Positions 8,701 to 20,700 of a stretch of DNA of 50,558 bases are shown piece after piece (positions within the stretch are counted from its first letter, which is position 1; each line of letters starts with the position of its first letter). The notes under the pieces were generated by a model. It ran no database searches and had not been told where the DNA came from. It saw only the letters and a program-made list of their open reading frames with translations. The position numbers and the translations under genes are program-made. This stretch comes from a virus. Where the stretch lies: positions 1-50,558 of the IMG/VR virus record IMGVR_UViG_3300047510_003405; one strand, written 5' to 3'.

Positions 8701-11700
8701 GCCGGAACTGAGACTCCGTTGATCGTCGTCGTCGTATTAGAGACAACAAATGGAAGAGCTTGCGGCGTCGTAGACCAGGCAGAGCCGGTGTAATACTTGG
8801 TGACGGGCGTGCTGCTTGTGTCAATCCAGACGTAGCCCTTGTACAGGTTAGCAGTCGGTGCAGTCGCCTGGGAAACGGAGGGTCCAGCAATCCAGAACTT
8901 GTCGGCGCGAATGCCGAACTCGCTGGTCGGAGTTGCGTCGTTAGCTGTCGAAATCAGGCCAAAACCTGACACATGCCCTGCAACATCAACCTTGATGCCA
9001 TACTTTGCAAAGATATCGCCCGTTTGAGTGGCGCGAGTTGTGATCTCCTGTTGAATGGCAGCACTGTAGGTTTGCGGAGCTGTGCGCCCAATCGTGACCC
9101 AGTCAATCTGAAATACATCTGCAGCCGCAAGTGTTGCACCCAAATCCAGTCGGATTTGGGTGATAGTATTTGTCGTCCAATCCGTTCCGCCAGCTTGTTG
9201 CGTGGACATATCCCATTCCAGCACCACCCACTCATTCAGAATCGTAGTATCGGGAATTACTTTGTAATAAAGGGCACTAAAAGTATGGCCCGCAGTGACA
9301 TAAAAAAGAGTTCCGTCCCACCCACTACCCGCTGTACGCTTCACTCGAGCCCGAACCAGATAGTTTTTGGAACCATCAATCGTAAGTCCGGAAGGCGAAA
9401 AGAAGATTGGATCGCCGCCGCCAGTTGAGGTTAGTGTGACAACGCTATTGGCGGCAGATGCGCTTGCGCTTGTGGCCGTCCACCCTTCAACTCCGCTGTC
9501 GAAATTCCACGCAATACCGGCATCAAAAGCTGTTGCGACCGCCTGAACCTGGCGAATTTCGCTGGCCATCGCACTGTCGGCATTGGCTCGAGCAGTCTGT
9601 TCCGTAGTGATCGCGGCAGTGTTGGCGCTCGTGGATGCACTGAGTGTGTTGACTTGGGTTGAGAGCGACGAGGTCTCGTTGGACCGAGCTGTCTGCTCTG
9701 CGACGATGCTTGCGGAGTTGGCTCCAGCAGATGTGACCAGGGCCGAGAGTTGCTGTACTTCGGCAGAGTTGGCGGTGGCTCGCGCTTGAGCCTCTGCAAC
9801 AAGGCCGGCTGTTGCCGAAGCTGTGTTCGCCGTCAGAATTGAAGACTGTGCGGCCAGCGCTGAGTCGGCAGTGGAGCTTGTTTGTGCTTGTGTTTGCAGT
9901 GCAGCGGCGTTTGCGCCTACAGCCGATGAAAGTGTTGTAGTTTGAGAAGAGGACGCTGTGTCAGCATCTGCGCGAGTCTGTTGCTCCACTACAAGAGCGG
10001 CGGCATTGGTCCCAAAAGCCGAAGCTAGGGATGTCGTCTGCTGAGCGGAGGAAGAGTCGGCATTACTGCGAACTTGCTGCTCTGTGATGATGGCAGAACG
10101 AGCATCACCAACAGAAGCTGTCAGCGCATCGATGCGCCCACTAGCGGCAGAGTCAGCAGTGGCTCGAGTTGTGGCCTCAGTTGTGATCGCCGCAGAGTTT
10201 GTAGAGTCTCCCGAAGTGACGGTGGCTTCTAGCTGCACTCTCAGCGCAGCCTCGGCGGAATCGGCATTTGCGCGAGTGGTGGCCTCTTGCTGAATTGCCG
10301 CAGTATTTGACGCTACCGAAGAAGTCAGCGTCTCAGTCGTCTGCGTTAAAGCCTCAGTTTCCGAAGCTCGAACGATTTGTTCGATCTCCAAGTCCGCACG
10401 AATATCGGCTACATCAGTTGTCTGCGCTGCCGTCAAAGCCGCGATCTGTGATGCCTGTGCAGTAACTTCGCCGTCGAGTGTTTGGACGTCTACCGTCAGA
10501 GCGTTCAAGGCTGAAGCACTCGCCTTATCACCAAGCGCCGTGTTCAGGCTTGTAATTTGACTTGCGAGAGCGGACGTCTCGCTAGACCGTGTAGTGATCT
10601 CAGACGAAAGAGCAGCCGCGTTATTTCCCGTGGCCGCAGCCAGCGCAGTGAGCTGCTGGGCCGATGCCGAGTCGGCCTGTGCGCGAACGGTTTGCTCGAC
10701 GATCAAACCGGCGGCGCTGGCTCCAACATTGGCAGTCAACGCAGAGACTTGCGAGGACAGTGAGGAGTTTTGATCTGCGCGAACTTGCTGTTCCGCCACA
10801 AGACCTGCGGACGTATTGCTTGTCGATGCCGCAAGAGTGACAACTTGCAAACTGGAGGCAGAGTCTGCGTCAGCACGAGTCTGCTGCTCCGTCTGAAGTG
10901 CTGCTCCAGTAGCTGCTGTGTTGGCGGCCAGCGTTGTTACTTGCGACGATGCAGCGCTGTCGGCGTCAGCCCGAGTCTGCTGTTCAGTGACGAGCGTTGC
11001 GGCTGTATTGGCGGTAGATGACGCCAGTGTTGCAATCTGACTCGACGTTGCGCCGTCAGCATCGGCTCGGGTCTGCTGCTCTGTGATGATCGCCGCAGCG
11101 TTTGATCCTACCGACGAGACCAGAGTTGTAAGCTGTCCACTTGTAGCGGAATCAGCATCGGCGCGAGTCGTCTGCTCCACCGACAGCGCTGCCGAGTTGG
11201 TGCTATCGCCCGTTGCGACGGTTGCAGCCAAAGCTACTCGAAGTGCAGCTTCAGCCGAGTCAGCGTCAGCTCGTGCAATTGCTTCCTGTGCGATCGCTGC
11301 GGCGTTTGATGCGAACGAGGCTGTCAACGTCTCTGTCGTTTGTGTCAGAGCTTCTGTCTCGGACGCTCGAACAATCTGCTCAATTTCCAAGTCGGCGCGA
11401 ATGTCCGCAACATCCGTCGTCTGAGCGGCGGTCAGCGCGGCAATTTGCGATGCTTGGGCTGTCACCTCGCCGTCGAGAGTTTGGACATCAACGGTCAGTG
11501 CATTCAGAGCGGAAGCGCTGGCCTTTTCGCCCAGCGTCACCGTCATGGAGCTGATCTGGCTTGCAAGAGCCGAAGTCTCGCTGGAGCGAACACTGACCTC
11601 GTTCAGGATTGCAGCTGCATTGCTTCCTGTCGAAGCCGTCAAGGCTGTAATCTGAGAAGCGGCCGAAGAGTCAGCGTCAGCGCGAGCCTGTTGCTCTACC

Positions 11701-14700
11701 AGGAGCGCCGAAGCGTTCTGTCCAGTAGCGGCCGTCAGACCGTTGATCGTGCTGGAGACACTGCTATCGGCATCAGCTCGCACCTGCTGCTCGGCAAGAA
11801 GACCGGCGCTTGTGCTTGCTGTTTGCGCTGCCAGCGTGGTGACTTGGCTGGCTGACGCCGAGTCCGCATCAGCCCGAGTCTGCTGTTCGAACTGAAGTGC
11901 GGCGTTCGATGAGCTGAATCCTGCAGACAGGCTCGTGACCTGAGAAGACAGGCTGATGTCTTGATCTGCACGAGTCCGCTGCTCTACAACAAGAGCGGCA
12001 CTATCTGCCCCTACTGCTGCCGCCAGCGATGTGACCTGAGCCGATGTGGCGCTATCCGCATCAGCACGAACTTGTTGCTCAACCGTTAGCGCGGAGGAAA
12101 CGATCGTATCGCCTGTGGCAACAGACGCTGCGAGAGAGGTGACTTGAGAGGCAACTGCTGAATCCGCGTCCGCACGGGCTTGCTGTTCGACGGTCAGAGC
12201 CGCAGTGCTTGCGCCAACTGTTGCGGTCAGTCCGGTGATCTGTGAAGACAGAGCGGAGCCTTGGTCAGTCCGTGTCTGCTGCTCTGCTACCAATCCCGCC
12301 GTGTTGCTGGCTGTCGAGCTGGCTAGAGTTGCGACTTGCAGGCTAGAAGCCGAGTCGGCGTCAGCACGAGTCTGCTGCTCTGTTTGAATGGCAGCAGTGT
12401 TACTTCCGGTTGATGAGCCGAGTGTTGCAATCTGTGAGGCTGACGAAGCATCGGCATCTGCACGAGTTTGCTGCTCAACCGTAATGGAAGAAGCGGCTGC
12501 GCCAACAGCACTTGTCAGCGATGTCAGTTGAGACGATGTTGAAGAATCAGCATCGGCACGAACTTGTTGCTCGACCTGGAGCGCTGCAGCGTTGCCTGCG
12601 CTGGTTGCGCTCAGTGATGTGACCTGACCAGATAGAGCTCCATCTGCATCGGCGCGAGTAGTTTGCTCGACGCTGAGAGCCGCTTGACTGGCAGCAATGT
12701 CGCCTTCAGTAGCCGTGACTCGGGCGGCAAGAATGAGCCGCTGAGCCGCTTCAGCTGAATCGCCGTCAGCTCGAGCAGTTGCCTCTTGTTGGATTGCGGC
12801 AGCGTTTGAGTTAAAGGAAGCTGTCAGAGTCTCCGTCGTCTGGACAAGAGCCTCGGTTTCTGCCGCTCGAACGAGCGTCTCGACCTCGATTGCAGCTTCC
12901 AGCGCCGCGACATCAGTTGTCTGCTCGGCAAGAAGCTGGCTAATCTGCTGTCCTTGCGCAACGACGACACCATCAATCGTCTGTACTTGGACATCCAGAG
13001 CGTTCAGCGCCGTTACCGAAGCCTTATCATCGAGCGCTACCGTAATACTTGTGATTTGAGAGGCAAGCGCGGCTGTTTCGTCAGAGCGAACAGTCTGCTC
13101 GGACAGAATCGCAGCGGTGTTGCTTCCTGTTGTCGCATTGAGCGCAACTATTTGAGATGCTGTCGAGGAGTCTGCATCGGCGCGAACTTGTTGCTCCGCC
13201 AGAATGTTTGCATTCGCCTGGCCAAGCGCCGCTGTCAGACCCGCTGTTGTGGCTGAGAGCGCCAGGTCAGAAGTAGCCCTTACCTCTTGCTCGGACAACA
13301 GACCTGCCGTTGTTTGTGCTGTAGCGGCAGCAAGAGTCGTAACTTGTTGAGCAGAGGCAAGATCGGCATCGGTTCGAACCTGCTGCTCCACTTGCAAGGC
13401 AGCATTGTTGCTGGCGCTGCTAGCGGCCAGAGATGTCACCTGTGAAGACAGAGAGGAGTTTTGATCAGCCCGAGTCTGCTGCTCGATGGTCAACGCTGCA
13501 GCATTGGCTCCGGTAGAAGCCGCAAGACCCGCCACCTGAGACGAGAAAGCACTGTCCGCATCCGAACGGACTTGCTGTTCTGTGACCAGACCCGCCGAGG
13601 TCTGTCCTGCCTGGGCGCTCAGCGTTGTGATTTGATTCGCAACCGCCGAATCGGTGTCAACTCGAGCCTGTTGCTCTTGAACGATAGCCGCTGAGTTGAT
13701 CTGAAAGCCCGTATCTGCCGATACCTGCAGACCCGTGATCAGAGAGGCTTGAGCTGCATCTGCCGTAGCGCGAGCGTTCTGCTCTTGGAGAATGCCTGCG
13801 GTTGCATCCCCAACCTGAGCGGCCAGGATACTGGTTTGTTGGCTAAGAGCACTTGTTTGATCGGCACGAACTTGTTGCTCGACCTGGAGCGCTGCCGCAT
13901 TTGTAGCATTAGTAGCTGCAAGGTTCAGGAGCTGCCCTGCGGTCGCACTATCGGCGTCAGCACGAGCCTGTTGCTCCGCTGTGATTTCTGCTGCGGTATT
14001 GGCAGTGGCGGCCGCAAGTGTTGTGATTTGAGTCGCAACGCTTGAATCAGCGTCCGCACGCGCTTGCTGCTCGACGGTGAGGGCTGCTGCGTTGGCACTG
14101 TCTCCCAGGTCAACACGAGCACTCAGGGTTGTCAGTTGGGATGATGTTGCAGCATCTGCATCAGCGCGAGCTTGCTGCTCCGCGCTCAATCCGGCGCTGG
14201 TTGCTCCAGTAGCGGCAACCAGACTCGTCAGCTGTCCGGAGAAGCTCGAATCCGAGTCGGCCCGAACTTGCTGCTCTGCGGTAAGTCCAGCGACGTTTGT
14301 TCCGACAGCCGCTGACAAGCCAGTGATCTGGCCCGCAGTTGCAAGATCGGCATCGGTACGAGCTTGTTGTTCGACAAGGAGTGCAGCGGCATTGCTGCCA
14401 AAGCCTGATGCCAGGTTTGTGACTTGGCTGGCTGTAGCACTATCGGCATCTGCACGAGCGTTCTGCTCAACAAGAATCGCGGCAGCATTTTCTTCCGACG
14501 TTGCGGCAAGTGAAGTCAGTTGTGACGAAATCGCACTGTCCGACTCAGCCCTGACTTGTTGCTCAACTGCCAGTGCGGCTGATACGAGTGTGTCGCCCTG
14601 AGCAACAGATGCCGACAAAGCTGTGACTTGTGATGCAACAGCGGCGTCGGAATCAACTCGAGCCTGCTGCTCGACAGCCAAAGCAGCGTTGTTTGCACCA

Positions 14701-17700
14701 ACATTGGCGACAAGACCAACGATCTGGGACGAGAGAGCGGAATCCTCATCGGCTCTTGCAAGTTGTTCAGCGACCAAGCCCGCAGAGGCTGCGGCAGTCG
14801 CAGCAGCCAATGTGGTCGATTGCTGAGCAAAAGCAGAATCTGCATCGGCACGAGCCAGTTGTTCCGCTTGAATGCCAGCGCTGTTGTCGCCCAAACTGGC
14901 GGCAAGGCTTGACACCTGAGAAGCGCTTGCAGCGTCGGCCGAAGCTCGGACATCTTGCTCGGCACTCAAAGCTGCGGCAGAAGTCGCTGTGCTAGCCGCA
15001 AGAGAAAGAACCTGAGAGGCGGCAGCGCTGTCAGCATCAGCGCGAGCTTGTTGCTCAACGAGGATTGCAGCGGCGCTACTCTGGTCACCAATCGTGACTT
15101 GAGCGCTCAGGCTGGTAACTTGCGAAGAGAGAGCTGAAGTCTCGTCAGCCCGCGCCTGTTGTTCTGTTGCCAGCGCTGAACTATTGGCCGCCGCTGTTGC
15201 TCCGAGACTGTTGATCTGCAGAGATGCCGCGCTATCGGAGTCCGCACGGACTTGCTGCTCAGAAACAAGACCTGCAACTGTATTGGCACTCTGCGCAGCC
15301 AAAGTTGCCACTTGCGTGCTTGCGGCACTATCTGCGTCCGCTCGAGCCTGCTGCTCGATCTGAATCGCCGCCGCGTTAGAGCTGGCCGACGCCGTAAGAA
15401 CTCCGACTTGGGTCGAAAGAGCACTGTCGGAGTCCGCACGAGTCTGCTGCTCGACGATCAGCGCAGCAGCATTTGTGCTATCGCCTGCGGCTACCGAAGA
15501 AGCGAGTGAAGTAACCTGACTTGCCGTAGCACTATCAGCGTCGGTACGAGCCTGTTGCTCAACGAGCAATGCAGCCGAGTTTGCCGCAGTTGTTGCCGCA
15601 AGAGCACTGGTCTGCGCAGCAGATGCCGCGTCGGCGTCTGCTCTTGCCTGCTGTTCAACTTGAACCGAAGCTGCATTTGCCTGAGTTGCCGCATACAGTC
15701 CGGAAAGTTGGGATGCGGTAGCAGAATCAGCGTCAGCTCGGGTCTGTTGTTCTGTTTGAATTGCCGCAGTGTTAGCTGCGTCCGTCGCACTCAGTTGCGA
15801 TAGCTGGCTAGCAACTGCGCCATCAGCATCCGAACGGGTCTGTTGCTCCGTTTGGATTGCAGCAAAGCTAGCTGCTGTTACTGCACTCAATTGAGATACT
15901 TGAGCGGCTGCAGAACTATCCGCATCTGCACGGACTTGTTGCTCTGTTACCAGAGCGGCGGCGTTAGATGCGATGCCCAGCTCCGCAGAATCAACCCGAG
16001 CACTGAGGATCACTCGTTGAGCAGCTTCTGCGGAATCAGCAGTAGCTCGAGCAAGCGCCTCATTTTGGATTGCAGCGGCATTTTCGCTCGTCTGAGCCTG
16101 CAGAAGAGTAGTTGTGCTAGTCAGTGCCTCTGTTTCGGAAGCTCGAACGAGTTGCTCGATCTCTAGAGCCGCCTGAAGCTCCTCTGTTCCAGTATTGATC
16201 GATGCCGAGAGTGCGGCAATCTGCTGACCCTGGGCTGTAAGCTCTCCGTCAATTGTTTGGATATCCAAAGCAAGGCTGTTTACCGAGCTAACGCTAGCTT
16301 TGTCGTCCAGAGCAACGCCGATGGCCGTTACTTGGGATGCAAGCGCTCCGGTCTCGCCCGCACGAACCGCAACTTCACTCTGGATTGCTGCAGTATTGGC
16401 ACCTACTGCGGCTGCCAATGAGGTTGACGCGGTCGCTGCGGCAGAGTCCGAATCGCTTCGGACCTGCTGTTCAACGATGAGTGCGGCGGCGTTCTGACCA
16501 ACTGCCGCACCTAGAGACACCGTCGCGGTAGCGTTTGCAGAATCCGCATCGGCCCGAACACCTTGTTCAACGGTCAGCGCTGCTGCGGATGCAGCAGAGG
16601 CAGCGGCAAGAGTTGCCGAGACTCCGGCAGAAGCCGAGTCTGCGTCAGCGCGAGCTTGCTGTTCTGTATGAATTGCAGCGGCGTTGCCTGCTTGGGCGGC
16701 GATCAGCCCCGAGGAAATAGCCGCAATGGCGCTATCAGCTGTTGTTCTCTGATCCACCTCGGAAAACACTGCCGCAACTGCCTGACCGGCCGTCGCGTCA
16801 ACAGCATTCAGAGCCGCTTGAATGGTGCTATCAGCGGTCGCTCTTGTCGCAATCTCGGCTACAACCGAGTTGGCGATTTCGGCCGACCGCACTTCGAACA
16901 CATCTGCCCTAGCCGCATTCAGGGAATCCGCGAGCGCTCGCGCATCGATCTCCGTCTGAAGCGATGCCGAGATGGTCGCCGCACGAATATCGGTCGCAGC
17001 ATCTGCCGCTGCGAAAATCGTATCCGCAACTTCGCGAGCGTTCTTCTCTTGAAGGACGGCAGCCGCAGCATCTTGCGCGCGAATCTCTGTTGCTTGGGTA
17101 GCAGCAGCAATCGTGCTGTCCGCTTGCGCTCTTGCGCTCTGCTCCGCCAGCAGAGAGTTCGCCGCGTCCTGTACCTGCGTGCCAAGCGTCGCAGTTACTG
17201 CACTGATCGTCGAATCCGCAAGGGTGCGAGCATTGAGCTCATCGGCAAGAGCTGCGCTTGTAGCCTGTGCTTGTGCTGTTGTGGCGGCGTTAGCGGCAGA
17301 AAGGAGTGCGTCCGTCGCTTCTCTGCTCGCCTGCTCGGCGATGAGATTCGTCGCTGCTTCCGCAATAGCCGCACTGAGAGCTCCCGAGGTTGCACTCAGG
17401 GTCGCATCTGCAACCGTCCTGGCGTTTTGCTCCTGAAGAAGCGCGATTGCGGCGTCTTGGACTTGAGTTCCAATTACCGTCGATGTTGCCGCAAGAACTG
17501 CATCGGATGCCGCTCGCGCACCAGCCTCCGCGTCAATCGAAGACGTAGCATTAAGAAGCTGCGTACCCAGTGCCGAGGCAACAGATGTCAGCGAAGAGTC
17601 TGCTGCAAGCCGATCTCTGGTCTCTGCAATGAGAGAGGCGGCTGCATTTTGTACAGCTGCCGCAGTAGAGTTATTCGCCGCCGAGATTACAGAATCGGCA

Positions 17701-20700
17701 ACAGAACGTGCATTCTGCTCCTGAAGAAGCGCGTTCGCGGCATCTTGAATCTGGGTGCCGATGACGGCATTTGTGGCGGACAGAATTGCATCACTACTCA
17801 GCCTAGCATCTGTCTCGCTTGCCAGAGCAGAAGCGGTACTCGCGAGTTGAGCGGCAAAACTTGCGTCTGTAGCTGCAAGCGCAGCCTCCGCAAGGCTTCT
17901 GGCATTCTGCTCTTGAACCAGAGATGCTGCGGTTGCCTGCGTGGAGCTGGCACCCGCTGCTGCAGCGGCAGTAAGAATGCTGTCTGCGGCTGCTCGTGCA
18001 TTGATTTCGGTAGAGAGAGATTGATTTGTGGAAGACGCAGCGGAACTGAGTGCAGAGTCAACCTGTGCGAATATCGCGTCTGCTGTGGAGCGCGCATCAA
18101 TCTCTTGAGCCAACGCTAGTGCGCTATTTGCCGCTTCTAAAGCAACTCGTGCGTTGACCGAGCCGGCACCATTGCCGTCGATCAGGTCGAGTCGGTCGTT
18201 CAGACCCTGGTACAGCTCGCCCTCTGTGATAGCTCCACTGAGCAGATCGAGCAAGAAAGCAGGATCGGCTACAGGCGTGCCCACAACACCATTCACGCCC
18301 TGGTACGGACCAGCAATGTCCGACACACTGAGGAAGCGGACCCAGTAGTAGTAGGTGCCGGTGTTACCTACATAGTCGATGTAGGAGTTCGATGCCGTGA
18401 CGTCGATGAGAAGCGCTTCGCCCAAAATATTCGACGTCGCACGCCAGATTTCTGCAACTTGGTGGTTGGAGTAAGTTGGCGCATCCCAGCTGACAACCAC
18501 ACCGCCAACAATCGACTTTGTTGTGACATTGGTTGGCGCTGGAGGGGGCGTTGGATCGTATGTGCCTTCGGGAAGGTCAAGCGCCGACCCATTGACAGGG
18601 CCTACATAGCTGGTCGTGTTGCCGTAGACATCAAACGCACGAATCCAGTAGAAGCGTTCACCGTCAGCCGCATCCACCGTCATGTCGGTGTAGGTAGACG
18701 AGGCTGTTGTGTCGATGTGCTGTGCGCTTCCGATTGCGTTCGACGCATTGCGCCAGATTTCGACACCAGAGAAGTCCTTGTTGCCTGCGTTTGTCCAGGT
18801 CAGCGCAATACCGCTAAAGATGGGACGAATCGTCAGGTCTGTCGGCAGATCACTGTTGGCAACTTTGCCAACAACGATGTGGTTGATTCGAGCCGTCTTT
18901 GAACGCCTGCCCAGAGGGTTGATTGCGGTGATGGCAATCTCGTACTCGCCCAAACTAGGATTGACGATCTCAAAGAAGTTCTGGTTCTCAATCGTGAGTT
19001 GAGTCCAGTTAGAGCCTCTATCGACACTGACGTTTCGATAGGCAATTTCATGCCGACCGGCATTGCTGTACCACGAAATCGAAAGGCGAATTTCGGGCTG
19101 ACCGAGGTCATTCAGAAGCTGTCGCTCAACGGTCAGAAGGCTTTCCGGCGTATCAACAAACTTCGGATCGATGATGGAGGTTGTCTGCGTCTGCAGAGCA
19201 AGCCCCAGCTCAATGGCTCCAAACTTCGATGGATTGTGCTCAACCGCCGAAATCTCGAATGTGTTGTCCTCGCCCTGAGCGATTCCAATGACTCGCGCCA
19301 ACATCGGCGACAGCGTGCCCTGGGACGCCATCCATACAGCGTCCGCGACCGGCAGTTGCGTCAGTGCCTGCGCCCAGGTGACGTTAAGGAAGGTTCCGTT
19401 GGTTTGGTCAAGAGTGCGCTCGACAAATGTGCCATCCGGCATCATCAGAGAGATGACGGTTGTTCCAGCGGTCAGCTCGATGGCAGAGTCGAGAGTAGCG
19501 CCCGTTGTAGTGCAAGAAACCAGCCTGCCGCCGAAGCGCTTGCCTGACTTGTCGCGGTCGTGAATCTTGATGATTTCGCCTGGCGACAAGAATGCAGAAT
19601 CGACGCCAACTTTGAACTGAATGACATCAGATTCGTAGCGCTCGGTATAGAGAATCCACTTACCGACACGAGCGGCTTGACCACGCGATGTACAGCCAAA
19701 AGCCAGCGTATCGGTACGGCGAATACCGAAGCGCTGGATAAGTTCAGGGTCTTCGACGTACTCAACCTTGCGCTTATAGTTGTCCGACGGGTCGTTCCAT
19801 GTCACATGAACGACGCTATGCCGATCTTTTCTCGCACTTCCGGTGTACGAGAACATGCCATCCACTACGTTGGCATTGGTGTAGAGCATTGAGGGGTCTG
19901 CAGGCGAATCCTGCATGAGACCCACAACTCCACCATCCCAAAAAGCCATACCTCGGAATGCCGAGGTGATGTCCATGATCACCTTGTAGGCGTCGGCAGC
20001 ATTCTGAATGACTGTGTTGATTGTGAAGCGAGGCTCTGTCCCGCCTTGCCCATCTGGTACAAGCTCGTCGCAATACTTGCCGATTGTGTAGAGGGCCGCC
20101 TTGTCTACCTGCGATGGCGTCAGGTAATTTCCAAGACCATAACGGTTGTTCGTTAGAACGTCATACAGTACCCAGGCCGGGTTGTTGCTGTACGCTGTCT
20201 GAAAGGTACCGTTCCAAACTCCCGTATAGACTCGAGTGACAGGGTTGTAGTTGGACGGCACCTGAATCTTCAGGCCGTCAACCAGATACGCCCGTGACGG
20301 GATTGAGTTGAACTGCTGAGCATCGATTCGAACGCCAACGAGTGCGGAATTCGGGTAGTTGATGTTCAGCGAAGTGATCTCAGTGAACGATTCAATCCAT
20401 GTCTCGTTTACCGTGAGCGAATCTGCCGCATCGGCTGTAAGGCGAGTGACGCGAATTTGAGCGCTTGTGCGCGGCGTCGGCAAGCTCAGAATGTGGCTTC
20501 GCTGGTACTTCGAGCGAGTCTTGCCACTGATCGTGACTGTAGGACTGCGCTTCCAGTACGATGCGTTACCCTGAGCCGGACTGATCGAGGTTCCAGAGTC
20601 AAGTCGAACCGAAACTGGCACAAATCGAATCGTGCTGTAGACGCTCTCAACAGGCATCGACAAAGATGCGCGAGTCTTGAATGCGGGAGCCTCGCTATAG

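Noticed and set aside
16563-18119. A 518-codon plus-strand open frame opposite the J repeats
   Set aside because: It is antisense to the J array; the protein is Arg/Cys/Ser-rich and repeats with the same 96-base period, so it is a by-product of biased codons on the coding strand.
9570-18150. Regularly spaced repeats that could be taken for a CRISPR array
   Set aside because: The 96-base period keeps one reading frame, units differ at wobble positions, and there are no unique spacers between identical repeats.
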